A stretch of DNA of 64,000 nt from an uncultured Clostridia bacterium (GCA_945948915.1 CAMFCQ010000003.1:1-64000); one strand, 5' to 3'; positions 42,203-51,188 are shown, numbered from the stretch's first letter. Program-made: numbers and translations. Notes: generated from the sequence alone by a model not told the origin.

Positions 42203-42732
42203 GCGTCCACCTCCTCGCCCAACAAACGCTTCAGCAGCGCCCTCGCCCGGCGCAGCCGGGTTGATACGGTATTGACGGGGAGATGCAGAACTTCGGCAAT
42301 CTCCCCCAGCTTCATGTCCCGATCGTAATACAGCACAACCACCTCGCGGTACTTGCCCTCAAGCGCGAGCACGGCGTCGCGCACAGGCGCGGGATCGGCG
42401 TGCTGCGGCGCGGGCAGGTCAAAGAGCGTTTCGACCGGCCGGCTCTTCTTCATCATGCGGAACCAGCCGGTGCGGAGCATGTCCCGGCAGGTGTTGACCG
42501 CAATGCGGGAAAGCCAGGTCTTCTCACTGCAGCTTCCCCGGAAGGAATCGCGGTGCAGCCACGCCTTGACAAACGTCTCCTGAAAGGCGTCCTCCGCCAG
42601 GTGCCTGTCGCCCAGGTACAAAAGGCACAGCCGCAGGATGTCGTCCCCATAGCGGGCGATCATCTCCTCCATATCCAAGCCTTCATCCCTTCCTTCGATC
42701 GGTGTTTTTAGCGCGCGTTCTTTCGTGTTCAT
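42199..42732 (-). CDS. ECF-type RNA polymerase sigma factor
   Basis: A 177-aa sigma-70 family protein with region 2 (LRLCLLYLGDRHLAEDAFQE, then TWLSRIAVNTCRDMLR) and region 4 (GKYREVVVLYYDRDMKLGEI, NTVSTRLRRARALLK). There is no region 1 or 3, so it is of ECF type. It probably transcribes its own operon together with the anti-sigma partner. Start taken at ATG 42732; ATG 42672, with AAGG eight bases upstream, is a good alternative that matches the usual N-terminus (MEEMIARYGDDILRL). Confidence 0.88.
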   Translation of the reverse strand: MNTKERALKTPIEGRDEGLDMEEMIARYGDDILRLCLLYLGDRHLAEDAFQETFVKAWLHRDSFRGSCSEKTWLSRIAVNTCRDMLRTGWFRMMKKSRPVETLFDLPAPQHADPAPVRDAVLALEGKYREVVVLYYDRDMKLGEIAEVLHLPVNTVSTRLRRARALLKRLLGEEVDA

Positions 42733-42796
42733 CCATACAGACGCGCGCTTCGCCGGTTTTCGTTCAACAAATTGACGGAAATTTCTCAGAAACGGA

Positions 42797-42825
42797 TTGA
42801 CAGACCCGCCTGCCTGTGATATACT
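42797..42825 (+). promoter_or_regulatory. Promoter of the second amino-acid transporter operon
   Basis: TTGACA (42797-42802), 17-bp spacer, TATACT (42820-42825); start codon 53 bases later. Confidence 0.85.
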
Positions 42826-42878
42826 TCATTACACTAAAGCACTAACATAATAAAGTATCGCTGAGAGGGGTAACACGT

Positions 42879-43700
42879 ATGAAGAAGATTTTCGCGCTGC
42901 TGCTTGCCGCTATGCTGCTGCTCACCTGCTGTGCCGCGCTGGCGGAGGATGACGGCCTGGCCAATGTGATGGCCAAGGGCAAGCTGATCATGGGCTTTGA
43001 CGAGGCGTATCCGCCGATGGGCTTCGTGGATGAAAACGGCGAGCATGTCGGCTTTGACATCGATCTGGCCAGGGAGGTCTGCAAGCGCCTGGGCGTTGAG
43101 CTCGTGCTGCAGCCGATCTCCTGGGACGCCAAGGAGCTGGAGCTCAGCGGCGGCAACATCGACTGCATCTGGTCCGGCCTGACCATCACCGACGAGCGCA
43201 GGGAGCAGATGCTCTTCACCATGCCGTATCTGGCCAATGAGCAGATCATGGTCGTCATGGCCGATTCCGGCATCACCTGCCAGGCGGACACCGCGGGCAA
43301 GGTGCTGGGCACGCAGGCTGGCTCCGCCTCCGTGGACGTGCTGGATGCCTCCCCGGAGTTCAAGGCTTCCCTGGCTGAGATCGCGCTGAGCGATGACTTC
43401 GTCGCGGCGCTGATGGACCTCAAGCTCGGCGGCATCGACGTGCTGCTGATCGACTCCGTCGTGGGCAACTACTACATCGCCCAGCAGGACGACCCGACCG
43501 CGTTCGCCGTGCTGCCCGAGGTGCTGCAGGCCGAGGAATACGGCATCGCCGTGCGCAAGGGCGAAGAGACGCTGGCCGACGCGATCAACCAGCAGCTCAT
43601 CGCCATCCAGGAGGACGGCACGCTTGATACCATCCGCGCGGGCTGGTTCGCCAACGACGTGACCACCGTCGCCAAGTACGCTGCTGACTACAAGAAGTAA
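42879..43700 (+). CDS. Amino-acid ABC transporter, substrate-binding protein
   Basis: A 273-aa SBP family 3 protein. Signal region MKKIFALLLAAMLLLTCCAALA; the CC pair could provide a lipobox Cys (LLTC), so it may be a lipoprotein. The mature part follows the family: GKLIMGFDEAYPPMGF, GFDIDLAREVCKRLG and GGNIDCIWSGLTITDER. ATG 42879 follows GAGAGGGG. A 36-bp perfect palindrome right after the stop separates it from the permease gene. Substrate not clear. Confidence 0.92.
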   Translation: MKKIFALLLAAMLLLTCCAALAEDDGLANVMAKGKLIMGFDEAYPPMGFVDENGEHVGFDIDLAREVCKRLGVELVLQPISWDAKELELSGGNIDCIWSGLTITDERREQMLFTMPYLANEQIMVVMADSGITCQADTAGKVLGTQAGSASVDVLDASPEFKASLAEIALSDDFVAALMDLKLGGIDVLLIDSVVGNYYIAQQDDPTAFAVLPEVLQAEEYGIAVRKGEETLADAINQQLIAIQEDGTLDTIRAGWFANDVTTVAKYAADYKK

Positions 43701-43713
43701 TTCCCTCCCAATT

Positions 43714-43749
43714 GGAATGAGGCTGTAATCGCGATTACAGCCTCATTCC
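43714..43749 (+). terminator. 36-bp perfect palindrome between binding-protein and permease genes
   Basis: Each arm is GGAATGAGGCTGTAATCG. It forms a very stable hairpin but lacks a T-tract; it may halt exonucleases or partly terminate, raising the binding-protein to permease ratio. Confidence 0.65.
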
Positions 43750-43812
43750 TGCTTATTGATTGCAAATGTGCCCCTCTGCACGGCATAAAAAGGACATATG
43801 TAAGAGGTATTC

Positions 43813-44478
43813 ATGCGGTATTTCAACAATCCGGAAGCGTTCATGAAGCTCGTGATCTCCATGCAGAGCGGCCTCGTGAACACGCTCACCATCTTCTTTG
43901 CAACGCTCATCTTCTCCATCCCGCTGGGCATGGTGCTCGCGCTGCTGCGCATGAACAGGCGCAAGGTTGTGAGCATGCCCGTGTCGCTGTACATCCTTGT
44001 GATGCGCGGCACGCCGCTGATGCTGCAGATCTTCGCCATCTACTTCGCCATCCCCATGATCACCGGCAAGAACCTTGACCGCATGGCAGCGACGATCCTC
44101 GCGTTCTCGCTCAACTATGCGGCGTACTTCGCGGAGATCTTCCGCGGCGGCATGATGTCCATTCCCGTTGGCCAGCACGAGGCCTGCCAGGTGCTGGGCT
44201 TCACGAAGATGCAGACGTTCTTCCACGTCGTGTTGCCCCAGGTGGTCAAGCGCGTGCTGCTGCCGGTGTCCAACGAGGTCATCACGCTGGTCAAGGACAC
44301 CTCTCTGGCCAACATCATCGCCGTGGGCGAGCTGTTCCGCGCGGCCAAGAACGAGGCCAGCCGCACCGCGTCCGTGGAGCCGCTGTTCGTCGCGGGCCTG
44401 TTCTATCTGCTGATGAACGGCGTGGTCACGCTCGTGTTCAGCTCTCTCACCCGACGCATGGACTACTACAAGGACTGA
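43813..44478 (+). CDS. Amino-acid ABC transporter, permease subunit
   Basis: A 221-aa HisM-family permease with several hydrophobic helices. The EAA loop HEACQVLGFTKMQTFFHVVL with PQVVKRVLLPVSNE docks the ATPase; VMRGTPLMLQIF is typical of polar amino-acid transporters. ATG 43813 follows AAGAGG. It ends 15 bases before the ATPase start, so these two are tightly linked, while the palindrome at 43714 sets them apart from the binding-protein gene. Confidence 0.93.
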   Translation: MRYFNNPEAFMKLVISMQSGLVNTLTIFFATLIFSIPLGMVLALLRMNRRKVVSMPVSLYILVMRGTPLMLQIFAIYFAIPMITGKNLDRMAATILAFSLNYAAYFAEIFRGGMMSIPVGQHEACQVLGFTKMQTFFHVVLPQVVKRVLLPVSNEVITLVKDTSLANIIAVGELFRAAKNEASRTASVEPLFVAGLFYLLMNGVVTLVFSSLTRRMDYYKD

Positions 44479-44493
44479 GGAAGGAGGTTTCCC

Positions 44494-45249
44494 ATGCTTC
44501 AGGCGATCAACGTTCACAAATCATTCGGCGAAACCGGCGTCCTCAAGGGCGTGTCCGTGCGCGTCTCCCGCGGCGAGGTCGTGGCGATCATCGGCCGCAG
44601 CGGCTCCGGCAAATCGACCCTGCTGCGCTGCATGAACAACCTGGAAACCGTGGACGGCGGCGAGATCCGCATCGGCGGCGAGGCGCTCGTCGCGCCCGGC
44701 GCGGACGGCAGACCCGTCTACAAGAAGGACGGGGAGCTGCGCGCGCTGATGCTCAAGATGGGCATGGTGTTCCAGGATTACAACCTCTTCCCCCACTATT
44801 CCGTGCTCAAAAACCTCACCGCCCCGCAGACGCTGGTCTTAAGGCGCGGCGCGAAGGAGGCCGAGGAAAAGGCGATGGCGCTGCTTGCCAAGGTCGGCCT
44901 CGAGGAGAAGGCGAACGAATACCCCTGCAACCTCTCCGGCGGCCAGTGCCAGCGCGTGGCGATTGCGCGCGCCCTGTGCATGGATCCGGAGATCCTGTGC
45001 TTTGACGAGCCGACCAGTGCGCTGGACCCGCAGCTGACGCAGGAGGTGCTCTCCGTCATCCGTGCCCTGGCCGAGGAGAAGCGCACGATGGTCGTCGTCA
45101 CGCACGAGATGAACTTCGCCCGCGACGTTGCCGACCGCGTCATCTACATGGAGAACGGTCTCGTCGTCGAGGACGGCCCCGCGCAGGAGGTGCTCGGCGC
45201 GAACAGGAGCGAGGCGATCCGGGCGTTCGCGGGCGAGGCGAATTATTAA
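44494..45249 (+). CDS. Amino-acid ABC transporter, ATP-binding subunit
   Basis: A 251-aa ATPase of the GlnQ type: Walker A GRSGSGKST, Q-loop FQDYNLFPH, signature LSGGQCQR, Walker [13 protein letters not shown], switch VVTHEM. ATG 44494 follows GAAGGAGG. It completes the second three-gene amino-acid importer of the window (order binding protein, permease, ATPase, same as the first). A terminator shared with mnmE follows. Confidence 0.93.
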   Translation: MLQAINVHKSFGETGVLKGVSVRVSRGEVVAIIGRSGSGKSTLLRCMNNLETVDGGEIRIGGEALVAPGADGRPVYKKDGELRALMLKMGMVFQDYNLFPHYSVLKNLTAPQTLVLRRGAKEAEEKAMALLAKVGLEEKANEYPCNLSGGQCQRVAIARALCMDPEILCFDEPTSALDPQLTQEVLSVIRALAEEKRTMVVVTHEMNFARDVADRVIYMENGLVVEDGPAQEVLGANRSEAIRAFAGEANY

Positions 45250-45256
45250 ACAAAGT

Positions 45257-45315
45257 CAAAGAAGGCGCTGTCTCAAAATAGCTGAATCAAGCCATGAGAG
45301 GCAGCGCCTTCTTTG
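45257..45315. terminator. Terminator between the transporter operon and mnmE
   Basis: CAAAGAAGGCGCTG and CAGCGCCTTCTTTG form a 14-bp stem with a 31-base loop, between convergent genes. Confidence 0.7.
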
Positions 45316-45341
45316 CTTATGATGAATACGATCCTTGCCGC

Positions 45342-46703
45342 TCACTTCCCCACGCAGAACCTCGCGAACACCTCGTCGATCACCTGCTCGTTCAGCGTCT
45401 CGCCCGTGATCTCGCCCAGTGCCTCGAGCGCATCGGACAGATCCACCGCGCACACGTCCAGCGGCATCTCCTCCTCAATCGCCCGCTGCGCCTCGGCAAG
45501 CGCGTCGCATGCGTGCATCGCCGCCTGCACGTGGCGTGCCTGGGAGAGCATGGACGATTCCGCGCCGTCCTTCGGCGCGAAGGAGATGAGCAGCGCTTTG
45601 AGCGCATCCAGCCCCTCGCCTTTCGGTGCACAGACGGTGATTATCTGCGCACCCGGGAATTCCGCCGCTGCTTTCTCCGGAGAAACCTCCGCTGGCAGGT
45701 CGCCCTTGCTCAGCACGACGACGTGCGGCGCAAGCCCGCAGAGCACCTCCCGATCCTCCGCCTCGATCCTGCTGGAGCTGTCCAGCACCAGCACGCGCAC
45801 GTCGGCTTCGCTGAGCGCCTTTTTGGCACGCTCCACGCCGATGCGTTCCACCATATCGCCCGTCTCGCGCAGGCCTGCCGTGTCCGTCAGGCAGACCTTC
45901 AGGCCGTCGATCTGGATGGACTCGGTCAGCGTATCGCGCGTTGTGCCGGGAATGTCGGTCACAATCGCGCGCTCGCCGCCGATCAGCGCGTTGAGCAGGC
46001 TGCTCTTTCCGGCGTTCGGACGGCCGCAGAGCACCACGCGCAGGCCCTCGTCCTCGATGCGTCCCGCGCGCGGATCACAGGAGGCCAGCAGCCTGCCGCG
46101 GATCGCGCCGCATCGCGCATGGACCTGCTGCGCCGTCTCGCTCTCCTCCACCTCGTCCGGGAAATCGATTGCTGCGGCGATCTCAGCGAGAAGCGCCACA
46201 ATTTCCTTCCGTGCTGCGCGCACGAACGCGGACACGCCGCCCTCCATCTGCCGGATGGCAGAGGTCATTGCCCGGTCGCTGCCAGCGCGGATCATGCGCA
46301 TGACGGCCTCCGCCTGCGCAAGGTCGATGCGCCCGTTGAGAAACGCGCGGCAGGTGAACTCGCCGGGCCTGGCCATGCGCGCGCCATTACCCAGCAGCAG
46401 CAGCAGAATGCGGCGCACCAGCGCGTCCGAGCCGTGGCAGTGGATTTCGGCGACGTCCTCGCGCGTGTAGCTGTGCGGCGCGCGAAAGAGCACGGCCATC
46501 GCCTCGTCCACGATCTGTCCGCCGTCCATCACATGGCCGAACGTAAGCATGCGATTCGTGAACGGTCGTCCGCTCTTGGGCCGGAACACGCGCAGCAAAA
46601 TCTCCTCGCAGCGCTCGCCCGACAGGCGCACGATGGCGATGCCGCCCTCGCCGCTGGCCGTCGCCTGCGCGGCGATGGTGTCCCTGCTGATCAGCTGGTT
46701 CAT
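45342..46703 (-). CDS. mnmE: tRNA modification GTPase MnmE
   Basis: A 453-aa GTPase that, with MnmG, makes the 5-carboxymethylaminomethyl group on wobble uridine of some tRNAs. N-terminal folate-binding domain: DTIAAQATASGEGGIAIVRL and PGEFTCRAFLNGRIDLAQAE. G domain: GRPNAGKSSLLNAL, then DIPGTTRDT and DTAGLR. The C-terminus FCVGK is the invariant family ending with its catalytic Cys. ATG 46703 follows GGAGGAG. mnmG and rsmG, its frequent neighbours, are not present here. Confidence 0.97.
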   Translation of the reverse strand: MNQLISRDTIAAQATASGEGGIAIVRLSGERCEEILLRVFRPKSGRPFTNRMLTFGHVMDGGQIVDEAMAVLFRAPHSYTREDVAEIHCHGSDALVRRILLLLLGNGARMARPGEFTCRAFLNGRIDLAQAEAVMRMIRAGSDRAMTSAIRQMEGGVSAFVRAARKEIVALLAEIAAAIDFPDEVEESETAQQVHARCGAIRGRLLASCDPRAGRIEDEGLRVVLCGRPNAGKSSLLNALIGGERAIVTDIPGTTRDTLTESIQIDGLKVCLTDTAGLRETGDMVERIGVERAKKALSEADVRVLVLDSSSRIEAEDREVLCGLAPHVVVLSKGDLPAEVSPEKAAAEFPGAQIITVCAPKGEGLDALKALLISFAPKDGAESSMLSQARHVQAAMHACDALAEAQRAIEEEMPLDVCAVDLSDALEALGEITGETLNEQVIDEVFARFCVGK

Positions 46704-47260
46704 GATGTCTCCTCCCCGTTATCCACAGCTTCCTGAAAGCTGCTTGCGATGATGCAATGCTTGCGTTTATCCGCGCAAGGCGAAGGGCAGTCCGATGCGC
46801 AAAGCAGGCATCCGGTATGCTTTCGATTGCTTATCAGTTTATCACGCTTTGCGTGTTTTCGCAAATTCTGCGGCGATCGGCGTGAAAAAAGACCAGCGGC
46901 GATGCACGCTTTTCACACCGGATGAAAGCATTGCACAGAAACTGCCTGTCATGAGTGATGTTCCGATAAATGATTGAAAAAGTCTTCGCTCAATAGTATA
47001 CTGATACATATCCGTGTGAATGAAACAGTATGCTGGAATCGCCTGCGAATCGGGATCACAGCAGTTACAGATTCATATGCGGCGCGGCCATTCTCACTGC
47101 ATCGAAAAAGGAAGTTCGGGAAAAGGCTGTTTCCCTCGACGGGCAAGGGAACAGCGTCATCGCAGCCGGGCGTGCCGCGCTGAATCTGACCATGAGTTTT
47201 TGGACAATGCAGTCAACAGGCCTTTCGAGGATATCTATGTAAGATCAGGAGGAAACAGGT
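46704..47260. other. Gene-free stretch with a long leader to the AIM24-like gene
   Basis: Of these 557 bases only a promoter stands out: TTGAAA (46974-46979), 17 bp, TATACT (46997-47002), reading right. It would give a leader of about 250 nt. Three short frames (46974-47242) have no ribosome site or recognisable protein. I see no hairpin array or riboswitch that I can name. Confidence 0.5.
46974..47002 (+). promoter_or_regulatory. Promoter upstream of the AIM24-like gene
   Basis: TTGAAA, 17-bp spacer, TATACT. Confidence 0.7.
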
Positions 47261-47938
47261 ATGCGTTATGAAATCAAGGGCGGCGCGTTCCCCGTTGTCG
47301 TATGCAGTCTGGAAAGCGGCGAACGGATGATCACCGAGCGGGGCTCCATGGTTTGGATGAGCCCCAACATGCAGATGGAGACCCGCGGCGGCGGCCTTGG
47401 CAAGATGTTTGCCAAAGCGTTTTCAGGTGAGAGCATGTTTCAGAATATCTATACCGCCCGGGGCGCAGGCATGATTGCGTTCGGTTCCAGCTTTCCCGGC
47501 CGGATCAAGCCCATCGTCATTGCGCCCGATCAGGAAATGATCCTGCAGAAGAGCGCCTTTCTGGCGTCCGAGGCAGGCGTAGAGCTCTCCATTCATTTCA
47601 GAAAGAACCTCGGCGTGGGCTTTTTTGGCGGCGAGGGCTTTATCATGCAGCGCCTTTCCGGCAGCGGCATGGCCTTCGTGGAGATCGACGGCGAGCTCGT
47701 CGAATATGATCTGCAGCCCGGTCAGCAGATCGTGGTCGATACCGGCAATGTGGCAGGCTTCACGCCGGGGGTCCAGATGGAGATCCATCAGGTGCCCGGC
47801 ATGAAGAACAAGCTGCTGGGCGGGGAAGGGCTGTTCAACACTGTCCTCACCGGCCCCGGCAGAGTGTGGCTGCAGACCATGCCGATCTGCAATGTTGCGG
47901 CGTCCATCCGTCCGTACATCCCCACCGGAAATGGTTAA
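47261..47938 (+). CDS. AIM24 family protein (TIGR00266)
   Basis: A 225-aa beta-rich protein. It starts RYEIKGGAFPVVVCSLESGE and has GSMVWMSPNMQMETRGGGLG, and ends VWLQTMP; the fold is that of the AIM24/TIGR00266 family whose function in bacteria is not established. ATG 47261 follows AGGAGG eight bases upstream. It is followed, 75 bases on, by the DUF975 gene on the same strand; the two are likely co-transcribed. Confidence 0.9.
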   Translation: MRYEIKGGAFPVVVCSLESGERMITERGSMVWMSPNMQMETRGGGLGKMFAKAFSGESMFQNIYTARGAGMIAFGSSFPGRIKPIVIAPDQEMILQKSAFLASEAGVELSIHFRKNLGVGFFGGEGFIMQRLSGSGMAFVEIDGELVEYDLQPGQQIVVDTGNVAGFTPGVQMEIHQVPGMKNKLLGGEGLFNTVLTGPGRVWLQTMPICNVAASIRPYIPTGNG

Positions 47939-48013
47939 GCCGCAGGAATGAAGAAACGGCGCACCTCAATGATGTGTCATTTCTGTATGACATGGATAAA
48001 GGGAGGAATACAA

Positions 48014-48850
48014 ATGAGAAAATTCGCATCAGACTTTCGGGCAATTGCCCGTGACGCCCTGTGCGGGAAATGGAAGACTGCCGTACTGACAGGCTTTTTG
48101 GCCGGACTGATCGGCGCTTGCATTGTATCCGTCGGCGGCAGCACCACCAGCATCCGTACTTCTGCTCAGGAGCTGCTTCAAGTTCTTCAGAGCTATGAAC
48201 AGATGCTCCTGCTCCAGGCTATTCTCCTCATTGTCATTGGCGTCCTGGGGATTTGGTCAATCGTCACCATTGTCATCGGCGGTGCCGGAAAGCTGGGCTA
48301 CGCGATCTTCAACCTGAAGCTGGTCGACAAAGAGCATGCTGCGACTTCAGACCTGTTTTCGCAGTTTAGCCGTCTGGGCGCCGGCTTCTGCATGAACTTC
48401 TTTATGGGACTGTTCACATCCCTGTGGACGCTGCTGTTGATCATTCCTGGCATCGTGAAATCATTCAGCTATGCCATGACGCCGTACATTCTGGCCGAGC
48501 ACCCTGAAATGAGATCCAGGGACGCCATCACAGAATCCAGACATCTCATGGACGGCAACAAGGGAAGGCTCTTCTGTCTGCACTTCAGCTTCATTGGATG
48601 GTACCTGCTCTGCCTCGCGCCCCTGGTCATTGCGTTTGGCGTGGTTTACACCGGCGCAATCGACAGCCTGGCGGTATTCTTCTGTATCCTCCTTGGCGGG
48701 ATCATTGCGGCCTTTATCGGTTGGCTGTTCCTGCGGCCCTATCAGGAAGCGGCCAATGCGGCCTTCTATCGGGATATCTCCGGGACGGCGCAGAAGGCTC
48801 TGGAGCCCGCTGACCTGGAAGAGGATATGCAGCAGGTGACTACGGAATGA
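48014..48850 (+). CDS. DUF975 family membrane protein
   Basis: A 278-aa integral membrane protein with about five or six hydrophobic segments. The N-terminal RKFASDFRAIARDALCGKWK, the central GIVKSFSYAMTPYILAEHPE and ESRHLMDGNKGRLF are the pattern of the DUF975 family of Firmicutes, whose role is unknown. ATG 48014 follows AAGGGAGGA; the frame is open 22 codons further upstream without ribosome site. Probably the second gene of a pair with AIM24. Confidence 0.88.
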   Translation: MRKFASDFRAIARDALCGKWKTAVLTGFLAGLIGACIVSVGGSTTSIRTSAQELLQVLQSYEQMLLLQAILLIVIGVLGIWSIVTIVIGGAGKLGYAIFNLKLVDKEHAATSDLFSQFSRLGAGFCMNFFMGLFTSLWTLLLIIPGIVKSFSYAMTPYILAEHPEMRSRDAITESRHLMDGNKGRLFCLHFSFIGWYLLCLAPLVIAFGVVYTGAIDSLAVFFCILLGGIIAAFIGWLFLRPYQEAANAAFYRDISGTAQKALEPADLEEDMQQVTTE

Positions 48851-48977
48851 AATCAGAAAAGCACAGCTTCACAAGGCTGCGCTCAGTCCGCGGCGGAGGC
48901 GGCAGGCTATCCTGGATTTCATCCTGCATCCTGTTCCGCCTTCATTTGAGATCGGCAGAAAAGCCCCTCTTCTGTGC

Positions 48978-49006
48978 TTGACAAACTCTATGCCATCCAT
49001 TATGAT
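48978..49006 (+). promoter_or_regulatory. Promoter of the LacI family gene
   Basis: TTGACA (48978-48983), 17-bp spacer, TATGAT (49001-49006). Confidence 0.85.
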
Positions 49007-49041
49007 CGAGCGTGAACGATAAACTTCGGCAGGTGGTTGGG

Positions 49042-50058
49042 TTGGTTACGCTCAAGGAGATTGCAGCGGAGGCCGGTGTCAGCGTCATGACGGTGTCCAA
49101 CGTGATCCATCACAACATGACGCGCGTATCGCCGGAGACGGCGGAGCGGGTCCGCGCAATCATCGATAAATATCACTATGTCCCCAACATGGCGGCGCGC
49201 AGCCTGATTTCCAAGGCGTCGCGCATCGTGGCGCTGCTGCTGCCGCTATGGCATGCGACGGCGGACAGTCTGCTGCTGGACCCGTATGTGGGCCAGATGG
49301 TCGGCATGCTGGAGACGCTGCTGCGCGAGAAGAACTACTATGTGATGATCTGCTCCTTTGAGACAGTGGAGCAGGTGCTGAGCATCCAGCGCACCTGGCA
49401 GATCGACGGCTCCGTGCTGATCATGCCGCACAAGGACAGCATCACCCGCGAGCTGGTCAAGCGCTCGGTTTCCCCGCTGGTGGTCATCGACCGGTGGTTT
49501 GACGACCTGCCGATGAATTCCGTCACGGTCGATGACCGCAAGGGCGGCTATCTCTCCGCCAGGCATCTGCTGGAAAAGGGACACAGAGCCATCGGCTTTG
49601 TCGGACCGACCATCAAAACCTCTTCGGTCATCCATGACCGGTATCTGGGCTATGAGGACGCGCTCAGGGAGTTCGGCCTGACGCCGAATCCCAAATGGGT
49701 CTTCAACAAGCGCTTCCATCAGGAGGGCGGCGAACAGACGGGACAGGAGATCGCCGCCATGCGCCGCCGCCCGACGGCGGTCATCGCGACCGAGGACATG
49801 ATTGCGTGCGGCGTCATCCGCGCGTGCACGGAGAAGGGCATGTCGGTACCGCAGGAACTCTCCGTGATCGGCTTTGACGATTCCCTGCCCTCACGCCTGA
49901 TCTCCCCCGCGCTGACGACGATCGCTCAGGATGTGCGCGGCAAGGCGGCCGGCGTGGTGGAGATCCTGATGGAGCTCATCAAGGACCCGGAGCTCACCGG
50001 CCGACACATTCAGATGGACGTTTCGCTGGTCGAGCGCAAATCCGTCGCGTCGGTCTGA
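49042..50058 (+). CDS. LacI family transcriptional regulator
   Basis: A 338-aa repressor: helix-turn-helix VTLKEIAAEAGVSVMTVSNV at the N-terminus, hinge NMAARSL, and a periplasmic-binding-protein-like effector domain (GYLSARHLLEKGHRAIGFVG, VIATEDMIACGVIRA, SVIGFDDS). The start is TTG at 49042, with AGGTGG upstream. The GTG at 49012 falls on the predicted transcription start and so could not have a ribosome site. No sugar-metabolism genes are next to it, so its targets are elsewhere. Terminator at 50098. Confidence 0.9.
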   Translation: MVTLKEIAAEAGVSVMTVSNVIHHNMTRVSPETAERVRAIIDKYHYVPNMAARSLISKASRIVALLLPLWHATADSLLLDPYVGQMVGMLETLLREKNYYVMICSFETVEQVLSIQRTWQIDGSVLIMPHKDSITRELVKRSVSPLVVIDRWFDDLPMNSVTVDDRKGGYLSARHLLEKGHRAIGFVGPTIKTSSVIHDRYLGYEDALREFGLTPNPKWVFNKRFHQEGGEQTGQEIAAMRRRPTAVIATEDMIACGVIRACTEKGMSVPQELSVIGFDDSLPSRLISPALTTIAQDVRGKAAGVVEILMELIKDPELTGRHIQMDVSLVERKSVASV

Positions 50059-50097
50059 GCAGACGGCGTGTCTGCGGCACTTGACGACAATCCGCTG

Positions 50098-50121
50098 AAA
50101 GGGGCTTCGGCCCCTTTTGTT
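50098..50121 (+). terminator. Terminator of the LacI gene
   Basis: AAAGGGGC, TTCG tetraloop, GCCCCTTTT. Confidence 0.9.
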
Positions 50122-50301
50122 ATGTAATACTGTTATGTAGTACCCTCTTGTCAAGTGCAAATTAGGGGAAAGCGTACCCGCCAAGAAGGGAAGTTATCAA
50201 GGCATTTGGAAAGAGCCAGAGAAACAGATTCCCGGCATTGGCCACTCTGTTATACGCGGATTGGCTACCGCAGATCAATGGTCCGCCGTGAGTTCTGAAT
50301 T

Positions 50302-50499
50302 CTAATCTCGCGAATCGTATGAAAGCGTCGTCATAGTATGATCACAGATAACTGAACCGTTTATGTTACCGTTGATGACGATGTAGCCTTTGGCGGCAAG
50401 CTCGCCATTCAGTATTTTGATGATCCTGTAAGCCTCAGCACGGGAGATTCCGAGCACTTCGGAAACCTCGTCAGCCTTTACAAACAAGCTTTCTGCCAT
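50302..50499 (-). CDS. Small excisionase-like DNA-binding protein, probably truncated
   Basis: A 65-aa protein. Residues 1-45 (FVKADEVSEVLGISRAEAYR, IIKILNGELAAKGYI) match the short helix-turn-helix excisionase or regulator proteins encoded next to integrases of Firmicutes integrative elements. Those usually continue with GKVSRKYF-like residues; here the last 20 residues diverge (NGNINGSVICDHTMTTLSYD), so the gene seems broken at its 3' end. ATG 50499 follows AGGAGGA. No integrase is found next to it. Confidence 0.7.
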   Translation of the reverse strand: MAESLFVKADEVSEVLGISRAEAYRIIKILNGELAAKGYIVINGNINGSVICDHTMTTLSYDSRD

Positions 50500-50574
50500 A
50501 TTGAAAATCCTCCTGGGCATTAGTGTTTGGTTTTTATCCTTACACCTGTTAGGACATTTACCGGAGAAAAATCA

Positions 50575-50860
50575 ACGGTCTTTTGTGTCCTCAACTGTCC
50601 TCACGGAAGATTTTTTTGTTTTCGCACGTTTGGGAGACAAGAGAGACAAGTCATTCAGAGGAATAAAAAAGCTCTCAAATCTAACCAGAAACAGCTGGAT
50701 TTGAGAGCGATGAGACACTTTGACATTATTCTCGTAAAAAAGCTAATGTCCTCAAATTGTCCTCGTGGAACCTTTGGAGAGCCGAAAAAGCCTTGCAAAT
50801 CAAGGGTTTTTGGTTTTCCGTGGATTATTCCCACTCTTTTGATGTTAACTAATTTTGCTT
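50575..50860. other. Probable end of a degraded integrative element (arm-type repeats and attachment-like core)
   Basis: Two direct repeats with the same inner doubling, TGTCCTCAACTGTCCTCACG (about 50588-50607) and TGTCCTCAAATTGTCCTCGTG (about 50747, one base longer than shown inner), resemble integrase arm sites. Near 50824-50835 TTATTCCCACTC equals the complement of GAGTGGGAATAA, the 3' end of guaA that many such elements use. The rest of the 730-base gap 50500-51229 has no gene that I can support. Confidence 0.55.
50663..50708 (-). terminator. Minus-strand terminator
   Basis: GCTCTCAAATC and GATTTGAGAGC pair, followed on the minus strand by TTTTTT. Confidence 0.75.
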
Positions 50861-51127
50861 AATTTCTGTGCGCCGTGATCTATGTGGTGGCTCTGAATCT
50901 CTACAGTATCCCTGCCATACGACCTGCCTGAACGCCGGTTATCATTTCGTTATCAGAGGTGATAACAGGAGAGAGGCAGTTGTGGATGGATTCCGTAGGG
51001 ATATTATAGTATAGGATGGGGAAAGAATCAAGGGGAAATCGATACTTGACGATGAACAGCTTTTCATCCCGAATTCCGCCGAGCGAAGGGAGCTGTGGTG
51101 AGTTTACTGATTCATTACGCCAGTTAA

Positions 51128-51188
51128 TTTGCTCATTATTAGAAAAATGAGTAAATTGATTGACGAATGAGCGCTTTGACGTTATCAT
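51128..51188 (+). promoter_or_regulatory. Promoter and possible operator of the Fic/restriction operon
   Basis: TTGACG (51160-51165), 17-bp spacer, TATCAT (51183-51188). Just upstream TTTGCTCATT (51128-51137) and AATGAGTAAA (51146-51155) form an inverted repeat, and AATGAG recurs inside the spacer, suggesting a repressor site. Confidence 0.6.

Noticed and set aside
46719-46727. Perfect DnaA box TTATCCACA upstream of mnmE
   Set aside because: It is single; an origin needs a cluster. A similar ATCCACA run also occurs by chance inside the ABC-F coding sequence near 16820.
47020-47271. Overlapping short frames in the leader of the AIM24-like gene
   Set aside because: Three frames are open at once, none has a ribosome site, and no motif is seen; more likely untranslated leader.
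50901-51188. 95-codon minus-strand frame before the Fic gene
   Set aside because: No ribosome site at a suitable start, no recognisable motif, and it overlaps the Fic promoter. It may be a decayed gene end.
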